Below are positions 55,160-64,000 of a DNA stretch of 64,000 nt, piece by piece. The DNA is from Phymatolithon calcareum. Taxonomy: Eukaryota; Rhodophyta; Florideophyceae; Hapalidiales. The position numbers were made by a program, and so were the translations under genes. The notes beneath the pieces are model-generated. The model was not told the DNA's origin and made no database searches. It worked only from the letters and a program-made list of their open reading frames with translations. The stretch covers positions 3,038,001 to 3,102,000 of the forward strand of contig OZ345353.1 in the NCBI GenBank assembly GCA_977006965.1, given 5' to 3'. Numbering within the stretch: the first letter of the stretch is position 1; every line of letters starts with the position of its first letter.

Positions 55160-58090
55160 GCGTTGCTGTTAGCAGCGGATGCACTAGTGTACGTGTCTGT
55201 GAGGATGTTTACGACGCACGCGAAACAAGATGCTGCGAAGTATGGGCTTGCAGAAATCACCGGGAACGTGAGAAAGAGTCTTGTGATGATCCTAAAGAGT
55301 TGCAGCGGGTTGCCGATAGCGTTGGAAGTTCCAGGAAGCGCAGTTGTTTTCCTCGCAAGTGAACATGGAGATTTTGAAGGTGCATGTGGCGAATATGCTT
55401 CAATGCTGGAGAAGTATAGCATTGAATTTGGGGAAGAGCAAGGCCCAGGGGGCCGGAGCTTGAACGTAGAACTCGCCCTCAGCCTTAAGATCTTGGAAGC
55501 TAGATTTGTAAAGCTGCAGAGAACGCATGGTGCTGTGGTGGACCACACGATCGCCAATCTGTACACAAGTCTTGGCGTGCTGCGAAACCAGGCTTGGATG
55601 CCCATTTCAGTCTTGAGCCGAATGTGGAACATCGACAAAGGTGTTTTGTTTGGCAGTCGTGCGCCTTCTCAACGGGTTGAGTCTTCGCAAGCCCCCCTTT
55701 CGGGAAGATGGAGAAGGGCGGGCGAAAGAAGGTGGTCTTCTGCTGCACGATCTACAATTGAAGTTTTGTAAACGACAGGGGGAAAGGATGAAGACAAGTT
55801 CGATATGTCATACACAGCTTCTGAATTGATATCTGTCATCGAAGCTGGACATATTTGAAGATTTGTTGATTGGAGATCAAGGTGATTCATTTGAGTGAAC
55901 GTTGTTGGCACAGGTATCGAGACCATGGTGGTCCGTCGGAGAGGACGGATTTATTCTTGTGGAACTTGGCACTTGGCAGACTCCTGTTGTCTGCAGATTT
56001 GATGATGGAGCTTGGCGTTCTTACGTTGAATGCGCGTTCGACTTATGCACGTGGTGATATCAGTGGGATGTTGGCACTGAAAGCAGCCTTTGACTTTCTG
56101 CTGACGCTTGAGGACGAACTTATTCCACAAAGAGTGAGACAGAGCTTCGAATTGCTTTGGAAAGCGATACAATTATCGAGGGGATGAGTAACGGAAGGAC
56201 AGCGACTGTTTCTGTTCCAAGTGTGCGGACGGTTGTTCAACATAAGGACGGAGAATGCGGTTGTAGGCGCGTAATTGAAAATCGTCGAATCGTACACACG
56301 AAAGTCGTATTTGCAACCCGTGAACGCGTTTTTTCTAGATTTGCACAGCGCGCAGATCATGGAGATCCCCGTGAGAGGAAAGTGCTGGATAGTTGATTAC
56401 CCTCCGTGTGGACGTTTTGTCGCATCAAGAGCAGGAAGTGATGTTGTAGTCGTAGATGCGTCGACAGGTGACATATTGAAGCGGCTGCAAAGACACAGAC
56501 GGTAAGATGCTTATCGTTTCCTGCTGCATTCAAAACAATCGTCACTGGGTCGGATGACCAAATCGATCGCAGTCTGAGAATGGGCAACAACTGAGTTGCC
56601 AGTGCGCGTTTTCGAAGGGCACAGCGAGCGAGTATGGGTCGTTGCTGTGAGTAGCGATGGTGAGAAGATACTTCCGTGCACTGAGGATCGTACGCTGATG
56701 ATTTGGGAGGCGAGCATCGCTGCACAGATTCGAGAAGTCCTGCAGCAGTGGAGTGTCGATTGTGTCGCTGTTTCGAATGATGACCAATCGATTGCAATAG
56801 GTCTGATTGATAGAACACTGAAAGTTTTGGACAGTTGCACAGGGAGCTCTATATTCAAAGATGCTGACGCGTACGGGGATTGCGTAATTTCTGTTGCATT
56901 CAGTGGGACGGGCCAACGGTTGGTGACGGGATCAGATGACAATACAATTCGTGTGTGGCACAACGGAGCATGGACGAGTATCGGTCAGCCGTTTGAAGGA
57001 CACACGGTTTGGGTGAATTGTGCTAGATTCAGTCCTGATGGAAGTCAAATTGCATCAGTATCCCATCATGGCACTGTTCGATTGTGGGACGCCAACAATG
57101 GGAGAAATTCGTGGTCATCCGCAAGTGTGCACGGCTACGAAACAAGAGCTGCGTTTACTCCTAACCGGGAAAAATAATTTCCGGGACTTTTGATTGTATT
57201 GTTTGCATTTGGGACACACGCGTGGAAGCGAAAGCAACTGAGTTTGAATGTGGACATTCCGCACGGGTGTGGGCCGTTTCATTAAGCCGCGATGGTTTTC
57301 GAGTTGCGTCTGTGTCGGAAGATGGAACGGTACGTTTATGGGACTCGTGCACGGGCAATCAGATTGGTAGCTCAATGGAAGGGCAAACAGATGAAGTGCA
57401 TTCCGTTTCGTTCAGTGATGACGGGCGACAGGTGGTCTCCGGTTCTCGTGACAGAACTCTTCGCCTGAGGGATGCAGAGATGTTTACTCAAATTGGGAAC
57501 GTTCTTCAAGGTCACAGAGTTGCGGTGTTTTGTTCAGCTCGGATGGTCAACGGATCGTTTCGGGATCGGTGGACAAAACTGTTCGCATCTGGGACGTCGA
57601 ATCAGGAATGCAAATTGAAGATGCATTGGAAGAGCACAAGACGGATGTTGAGGCGGCATCTGAAAGCGGTGACGGGTCTCACGTTGTGTCCCGAGGCCGT
57701 GATGGCGTTGTCATCATTTGCAATTGAGACAAGCGAAATTTTGTTCGGAACTCGCGCCAAGGATCGGATGATTGTAAAGGTGAAACGTCGAGCGAGCATG
57801 GCGTGGACACTAAATATGAAGTGACGGACACGGAAGCAGAGGTGATTGTTCGGAATTGTGGACAGCAAATGCCGCATGTATGGCCCCATTCTTTCCCCAC
57901 ATATACGGCAGAAGCATACGGCCGCAATTTCTCGGTTTACGCGAACGTACCCGCAGAAGACACTCTGTTTTGGAATTTCCTGTTCGCTTGTGAATCCTCC
58001 TGGCAATACAGTGAAGAAAGCAAGGATTTTGTCGGTGGACTGCAGAGTGGGGCAGTCACTATATGTCATTTAATGGTGAAAGATGCATAA
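55160..58090 (+). pseudogene. NB-ARC/WD40 gene relic 3 (longest)
   Basis: The order is: ARC segment of NB-ARC (A-E-I-T-G-N-V...C-S-G-L-P-I-A-L-E-V, about 55240-55330), a helical stretch, winged helix (G-V-L-R-N-Q-A-W-M-P-I-S-V-L-S-R-M-W), linker with G-E-D-G-F-I-L and L-W-K-A-I, then about eight to ten WD40 blades (56596-57177, 57222-57727, for example V-T-G-S-D-D-N-T-I-R-V-W). Frames change at about 55750, 55900, 56160, 56500, 57180 and 57530. The P-loop half is missing. Intact relatives are STAND NTPases acting as self/non-self sensors or apoptosis switches; this one is dead. Confidence 0.7.
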
Positions 58091-58803
58091 GTACGGACCG
58101 CAGCACCTCCGTTTCGCATCGGCCTATGCGTAAAAATGCCGTTTGTCTCTTGTCATCCGTGAACGGTTCGAACGCTAGAACGATTTTCAACTCAAGCATA
58201 GCACTACAGCAGTTTGACACCGTAGAACGATACGTTCAGTGAAGCGGTTCCACATATTGGGCGCACTACGAAATTACAAATTCTGTCGGACTGTTGTATA
58301 TGTCGTACGCTCCTCAGTCTCCTGTGCCGGATTATTCTGCGCCAATTCAATAAAAAATACAAGCCTGCGTCAACCCTTTCGACAGCACCGGAACTCATCA
58401 TGCTGGTGGCACGCAATGCCAAATGCCTCGCCAAGCTTCGAACGCGCGAGTAGTCATTTCCGGAAGTCATGCATGAGGCCTTAATTCGCGCCGCAAATGA
58501 GCCACGTTGTCAAAACTTACCGTGCACTCTACTACCTGAGGTTCATTGACCGGAACGGCTATGCTTTTCTCACCACCGGCAGCATGTTCTCGGTCCCTAA
58601 CCTTGCAGCAGCCTCCGCCAAACTTCCACGACCGCCTCTTGTTACGTGCCCATACTCAGCTTGAACTTCTTCTCGGGTAAGGCCGACTCGTATGCGACTG
58701 TGGCCATCCACAACCCTGCCCGCGGTGAACAAGGTGTTGCATGTCAGACTGAGCCTCCTAGAATCGGTGCATGTGTATTGAAGCGCATGCGCTACTGTCG
58801 ACA

Positions 58804-59337
58804 TCAACTGGGAGTAGTGCTCCTTTGCCGTATGGACCAGGCCCCATTGAGTTCGATGCTGTTTATCCTGGGACGGATCGCAGAGGTTATGCAGTGTGAA
58901 TCGGTGAGAAAATACTCAGTGGAAGAGAATCGGAGCGGCACAAGTTCGATTTCAGTTCTCATTGGCACTGCTTCGCGAAGAAACTGTTGCGTATAAAACT
59001 TAAACTCCACCGGTAATAGGGCACCGTCAAGAAATGGGCACATAGCACCTTTGCCGGGCAACGAAGTTGAAGGCTGGTGAACTCGGTCCAAGCGCATGTA
59101 GAAGCCTTTGCTGAGGGTTGAAAGTAGTGTTGCAACGTGCTTCTTGATCATGGCGCCATTTCTCGTGTACCATGAGTTCAAATTTGCGAGACGATTTTCG
59201 ACGCCCTCGAACACGTCGCGCATGAACTCTTTCGGCAGACCGATTTCGGTCAATGTTGACATCAACATTGGAATCATGTAGTCTATGAAAAACGTAAGTT
59301 GACGGACGAGAAGGGAAGGTCGGCGTCGTTGGGGCAC
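58804..59337 (-). CDS. unrecognised 177-codon ORF
   Basis: The frame has protein-like composition and hydrophobic helices near the N-terminus (F-F-I-D-Y-M-I-P-M-L-M). I cannot place it in a family. A related-looking minus frame at 58559-58807 may be its continuation after a frame break. The start codon is not certain, and it could be part of a decayed gene. Confidence 0.25.
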   Translation of the reverse strand: MPQRRRPSLLVRQLTFFIDYMIPMLMSTLTEIGLPKEFMRDVFEGVENRLANLNSWYTRNGAMIKKHVATLLSTLSKGFYMRLDRVHQPSTSLPGKGAMCPFLDGALLPVEFKFYTQQFLREAVPMRTEIELVPLRFSSTEYFLTDSHCITSAIRPRINSIELNGAWSIRQRSTTPS

Positions 59338-59795
59338 TGGATCAGCGTATGTGGAACTGACGCATTTAGAGTTTGGACATCCGAGCGGGATTGTGGCGTT
59401 TGGAAAGCTTTGAAAAAAGAAAATCGGTCCTGTCGAACATGGAATTTGGTGTGCAGTGGAATGCTCCGCCTTTCAATGCCTTGGGCTGCGGGGCACGTGC
59501 CGCTGGGATCGGTCAGTCCATTGGGCGCAATTCGAAGAAGGTATGGAACGTTTACTTCTCTGCTTGCGGGGCTGTATGGCGAAATGCAAAGCTATTCCGA
59601 GAAGGATATTCCCCTCGAGCGCGATTTTATCTTGGCTCAGGTGAAAAACCTTAATCATCCACTGCTCAACACCACCCGCTTCGTACGCGAGCTGGAGGAC
59701 AAACTGCCCGGTTCTCGCACGTTGACCGGTGCGGTTAGCAGGAAAAGTGCATCTGCACCTTCACCTGCAGTTCAGTTCCTCAACTCATCCGGTCA

Positions 59796-60110
59796 TTGCT
59801 GTCCCCAGCCTCGACTGGACGAGAGTGGGGAGGCGCGTATGGAAAAAAGGCTGAGAAAGCTTTAGATACAATTTCGAAACAGAAGAATGCATATCCATTT
59901 CGAGATCCAGTCGACCCGTTGCGCATAGCTGCCCCAATGATTTCGATCGCATTGCCAATCCCGTGGACTTTGGCACAATTAAGGCCAAAATTGAACGCGG
60001 GAATCATTATAAAACTGCAGTTGATCTCGCCAATCATGTCCAACTTGTCGCTGCCAACTGTCGTGAATACAATGGCCCCTCACAAAACTTCGCGAATTGG
60101 AGAAGAAGTT
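59796..60110 (+). pseudogene. bromodomain remnant
   Basis: Two frames together give a bromodomain: N-A-Y-P-F-R-D-P-V-D-P in the first, then P-N-D-F-D-R-I-A-N-P-V-D-F-G-T-I-K and L-V-A-A-N-C-R-E-Y-N in the second, with a frame change at about 59930. The Asn of C-R-E-Y-N is the acetyl-lysine-binding residue. The frameshift means a relic, a sequencing error or a tiny unrecognised intron. Confidence 0.6.
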
Positions 60111-60189
60111 CGAAAACATCATGTGTGACGCTGAAAAAGAAAAGCGTGCAAGCATGGAAATACGTCGCAACGGCACCAGTGTTAAAAAG

Positions 60190-60482
60190 TGTCGCGCCAG
60201 CGAGTCGGTGGGTGGTTCATCCAAAAGCGGTGCCAAAAATGGTTCTATGTTTCACGCAAAATTACTACTAGCAACGAAATGGCGGCACCACCTGTGGAAA
60301 AAGTTGAGGGTGCACTAGAAGTCGAGGAGAAGTCGTGCGCCAGAACCATTCCGGAGCAATGCCCTAAGAGGGCACAAGCGGGCAGCAAGTACTGTTCAGA
60401 TGAATGCGGTCCGCAATATGGTGCGGCAAAGAACTTGCTTAGAAGGCTGCCAAGGTCGTGCATTGTCAGGGTGAGAGAATAG
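60190..60482 (+). pseudogene. CFP1/CXXC1-type C-terminal zinc finger remnant
   Basis: The open frame contains C-A-R-T-I-P-E-Q-C-P-K-R-A-Q-A-G-S-K-Y-C-S-D-E-C-G followed by a helix ending in L-P. This matches the Cys-rich C-terminal domain of CFP1 (CXXC1), a subunit of SET1/COMPASS H3K4 methyltransferases, where S-K-Y-C-S-D-x-C-G is diagnostic. It lies in a frame different from the upstream bromodomain piece. The two may once have formed one chromatin protein. Confidence 0.5.
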
Positions 60483-60593
60483 TGGGGCGTCGTGTGCTGT
60501 TCAGATGAGAGAAACTATAATTTCACATTTCCCTCTCTGTCGGAAAAAGTGGAACATGAATTACTTTACAGTATCTAGTGGAATTTCTGATTG

Positions 60594-60642
60594 TTTCTCA
60601 TCGGGACACGATGCGTGCGCCGGATTCCGTCCCGATGAGAAA
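60594..60642. repeat. hairpin with perfect 14-bp stem
   Basis: TTTCTCATCGGGAC (60594-60607) pairs with GTCCCGATGAGAAA (60629-60642) over a 21-nt loop. Outer flanks AGTGGAA/TTCCAC extend the symmetry, as in a small foldback element. Confidence 0.75.
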
Positions 60643-60649
60643 AATTTAG

Positions 60650-62980
60650 TTCCACCCAAAAAACTTGGAACACGTTTCGTTAGGTTGGAGTCGAAATCGC
60701 ATCGTACACTGTATACATTAATGTGCGCACGCTCTGTATCATATTCGTTCACAATTACATACACTCTCGTGACTAAGTCTCGAGGATGATGTATATTACA
60801 GACTACTGTAGAATGCGGGATCTTGTTTGCCGAACTCCTCCGTCACTGGTCTGTAAATGATGGACATTTCCTGGTTTGAATGTAGTGCCAAGCCAAGGGA
60901 GCGCTCGCAGAACGAATACGTATAACGCCCTGACCGCTTCTTCAACACCGGTACTTCTCTCAAGTGCTTGTATCGGAGGTGCTCCTCATGTGCGGACAGC
61001 ACTTGCGCCGACTTCGAGTTCTTGTCGCGTTAGTGTTACTGTCCTTTCTCGTTCCTCGTCGCCGTAAGATTTACCGGCCAGTAGTATATACATTCTCCGT
61101 CGCTTATCGTGGGCCGTGTTAGCGTGGTAAGCAATCTGACCTTCCCATTTGGGTCTCCGCTTACCTACCCATGTTAGGTCATCTTGAATCCAGTGTGTTG
61201 TCTCTGTTTAGTATTTATGGTCTTCGACCAACCTCAGAATGTGAGGGTATCGATCAACGACCAAGTAAACTTTGTTATTTAACGTCACACATCGGAGCTG
61301 TCATTTTTCAACCACGTATATCCGGCCATTCCCATGGCGGCCCCTGGCATGACCGGTTCTATAACTACCACGGAAATTTTGCCTGTGGTAGAGTTTGTTT
61401 TCACCTGAAGAGGGTCCTGTGACCTTGTTTGGCACATGGAGTAAAGTTATCAGATACTTTGATGTCACCAAGTCGAAAGCACGAGTACTTTTTATTTTTT
61501 TACTCTTCAGAACGGACAAGAAGGCGTCGCCTCCTGGCAGTGTTCTTAGGAGCAATCTCAGAACAGTTTAATTGCTACTTCTCTAAGGAGTATTGAAAGC
61601 GTTTTGTACGAAAATCGTTGCCCCTCAGTACTAAATATGGTATTTTGCTCTCATATATGAGCATCTATCCCCTGTAGCCTAACATATGGAGTTCTCTGCA
61701 AAAATTTGTAAAAAAGGTCAGACAGAAAAGTGAGGAATTATGTCAATAGAACACAATATCTAAAACAGAACCAAATCCCAGTTTAATATTCACAAGATTA
61801 GCACAAGTTATATATTCACCCTTATGCTTCCACCAGAGTTTATTGTACCGTAAAGCTCCAATGATTCAGTCCCCGGGGACTGAAGGGCTTCACTCTGTGT
61901 TTTCGTTCACAGATTGCTAAAAAAATAAGACTGAAAACCTAGAAGCCGAAGTAATCAACACCTCCATGTTAATGCAATACGATTCGTTTTCGTAGATATT
62001 AGGGACTACCAGAAGCTCAAGAAGCTGTCCAGAGGTTCCCATTTAATACAGTAAAAGGAAAACTTGCGAATAATACTCTGATTTCCGGGTCTCGTCACTG
62101 CTCATCGTCTGCCTCGGATATATACCACAGCGTTTCCACACTCAAAAGCCTGTGAAAGTGAAAAATTGTATTGCACTGTCTTTCTTTGCTTTTCAGATAA
62201 ATTCTAGGTCTCCGGCATATGATATGATAATCCACGCCATACATACATACGTCGTGTTTGATATTGTATTATCAGATACAGTGGGGGAGTGCTGCATCAC
62301 AGTCAGCGTCATAATTCATGGATTATTTCTCCAGTGCTGGTCAGTATTTTGGGAGTCATTGTCTTCCTCCTCGTACGTTAAGCCATTACTATGGCCATTA
62401 TGCTCTCTTTTATCGTCTAGAAAGGCTCACTGAAGAACGTGGACCAGAAATGTTCAGTTGAAAGAGCTTTTGGCATTTCGTTAAGGAATCGTGCTGGTGT
62501 TACTTGCTCTCATTTCACGGGGGAAGTGCCTGGTTGTTCTCTGCGAGGTAGGCGAACTACAGAATCGGAAAACTTTATGATGTCCACATTTCAGCCTACA
62601 TTAACTCCGGACTTGGAGAGTTTAGTGTTAATTGGAACTGTAGAAAGAGCCTTCTCATGAGGTCATTCGTATCCACAAAATCTTCGAGAAGTTCCATTCA
62701 AAGGCTGGCAACTTATTACCTGGCTTCAAATCCTCACTGCCGATTTCTATTCTTTCACTTTTGGTACTAATTATGTGACAAACTCTATAGATCTATTCGC
62801 TTCCATCTTTTCACTGGATTAGGGAAACTTGCAGATCTCTAGAGCGTCCAGTGATACTAAATTCTGTTCAAACGAAACTTCTTTAAGATCGACACATCGG
62901 ATTATAGGGTGGTTGACCGTTTGAAGAAGTGCAACCTTCTTCTGAACCGTTCCGAAGGCGATTTCCCCTGCTATAAAAGA
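60650..62980. other. gene-free AT-rich stretch
   Basis: Only short frames without known motifs. Nothing else is supported. Confidence 0.4.
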
Positions 62981-62982
62981 GA

Positions 62983-63034
62983 ATTCTGTAACGCCTCAAT
63001 GTTGATTAGAAAGAACACTGAGGCGTTACAGAAT
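62983..63034. repeat. 21-bp stem hairpin
   Basis: ATTCTGTAACGCCTCAATGTT (62983-63003) and its inverted copy (63014-63034) differ at one base and enclose a 10-nt loop. It could be a minimal MITE, a structured RNA or a terminator-like element; no adjacent gene decides. Confidence 0.8.
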
Positions 63035-63747
63035 AGACTTTCGGTTTTTTTACTTCATGATCGATGATCGATGCCCTTGTCTCTGGTAAGAGACGAAGTA
63101 AGCCGTTTAATTTGGGAAATATCACCCTCAAGCTTTCAAACCGCAAGGTGCAGGCTAGATTCAAAATCATTGAAATTGTGTTTATCGAATGTAGAGATTA
63201 ACTCGCATTATTCATTTTATCTCCTTGCGTTGCGTGGCTTCTCGCAATCTCAGATGTTTAAAACTTTCACTCAATAACAGAACTGTAAATTGTTTGGATC
63301 TCGGTTCAGGGCACTACCACAAACATTACAACAGACTAGATCAATATTTCCAACTCCAGCTTCTTGGATAGCGGGATATCACCATCAGTGGATTTCTTCT
63401 TAAAGAGTACCATACGGGGCTTTATGTGCAGGCCTTTTGAGTAAAAAGAACCAACAAAATGAAACCAAACGCATACATTTTTCCCCTCAATTGCATCCAC
63501 ATCATGCTGCTGATTATCACGCTCATCAAGGACAAGAGGTGTCGGACAGGCGAAGAATGATGGTGTTTTCTGTATCTCCGAGGTGGTCTCCGGAATTGGA
63601 AAGAACGATGACTGATTCCTGGGTTTGTAAGGCAACGCAGCGTTGTTATGAATCTGGAAGTTTTCAACATTAGGACCTGAGCGTAATGTTAGGTATATGC
63701 GAGCTATAGAGTTCGATGCGATTTGATAAGGTAAAATCAGTAATTGG

Positions 63748-64000
63748 CTAACCATGTGCGTTTACGTGAATGTCTTTAACATTCACCTTGTTCAAGTTTG
63801 CCAACTTTTCCAAGGTTTCAGGAGTATTGAAAATGCGCCCCAGTTTTCCGAATGCCTCGTGCGCGATCAGTAAATCATCCGTGGAAAGATCAAGAACGAT
63901 ACGGTAGCGGTCTAGTTTTGTTCCAGCCAGGCGCTTGGTTGACAATTGGTTTGCGAAGAGAATAGCATCGCTGACTTCTCCTTTTATGGTAAACGTTTTG
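63748..64000 (-). CDS. unrecognised protein, C-terminal part, runs off the right edge
   Basis: The frame is open from the window edge (K-T-F-T-I-K-G-E-V-S-D-A) to a TAG at 63748, 83 codons. It has a balanced, protein-like composition: V-L-D-L-S-T-D-D-L-L-I-A-H-E-A-F-G-K-L-G-R-I-F and a C-terminus N-V-K-D-I-H-V-N-A-H-G. No internal start is needed since the 5' part is outside. I do not recognise the family. Confidence 0.4.
   Translation of the reverse strand, partial: KTFTIKGEVSDAILFANQLSTKRLAGTKLDRYRIVLDLSTDDLLIAHEAFGKLGRIFNTPETLEKLANLNKVNVKDIHVNAHG

Noticed and set aside
1-64000. CRISPR arrays, bacterial operons, rRNA or tRNA genes
   Set aside because: No regularly spaced repeats, no operon-like gene packing and no recognisable structural RNA were seen. 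The bacterial-type genes sit among clear eukaryotic genes and one has a spliceosomal intron, so contamination is unlikely.

Overview
The window looks like nuclear DNA of a eukaryote with few introns and a high repeat load. The best inference is a florideophyte red alga of the Chondrus crispus type. The reasons are a QxxHH-type polyunsaturated fatty-acid elongase, nearly intronless housekeeping genes, eukaryotic MCM7 with E2F-like promoter sites, an MMAA/MeaB GTPase and a bacterial-type radical SAM protein together, and long spacers full of decayed mobile elements. The species is not provable from the sequence alone.

Layout. 1-12.2 kb is a compact gene island: the 5' end of an RWD(-RING) protein (-), an ELO elongase (+), cytosolic glucose-6-phosphate isomerase (+), a mitochondrial bc1-complex assembly chaperone of the CBP3/UQCC1 family (-), a two-exon radical SAM protein (+), MCM7 (-) and, head-to-head with MCM7, an MMAA/MeaB GTPase (+). 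Two perfect TTGGCGGGAAA sites lie in the MCM7/MeaB divergent spacer.

From 10.67 to 19.74 kb a ~3.2-kb block (E2F-site spacer, MeaB gene, LINE remnant, phosphotransferase remnant) occurs twice. The first MeaB copy is intact; the second is a clear pseudogene. From 19.9 to 27 kb and again from 43.4 to 50.6 kb there is a composite repeat unit. Each unit holds a decayed DNA topoisomerase III gene, an intact 466-residue aminoglycoside-phosphotransferase-like gene and a convergent BED-type zinc-finger peptide. Its pieces are scattered at 13.2-14.4, 19.1-19.7, 34.6-35.0 and 41.9-42.2 kb. This unit is the most unusual thing in the window.

A young, complete Ty1/copia retrotransposon occupies 27312-32907. 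It has 451-bp LTRs with 2 differences, a TCAAT target duplication, and gag and pol in one frame split by a single UAG. After it come a Harbinger-type MITE, a Mutator-like element with 83-bp TIRs holding a nested element with 30-bp TIRs and a 9-bp target duplication, hAT and LINE fragments, a cluster of broken NB-ARC/WD40 (NLR-like) genes at 51.8-58.1 kb, and remnants of a bromodomain plus CFP1-type zinc finger near 60 kb. 60.5-63.7 kb appears almost gene-free apart from hairpins; an unrecognised reading frame runs off the right edge.

Only the gene island, the MeaB gene, the two phosphotransferase-like genes and the copia ORFs look intact. No rRNA, tRNA or CRISPR was recognised.
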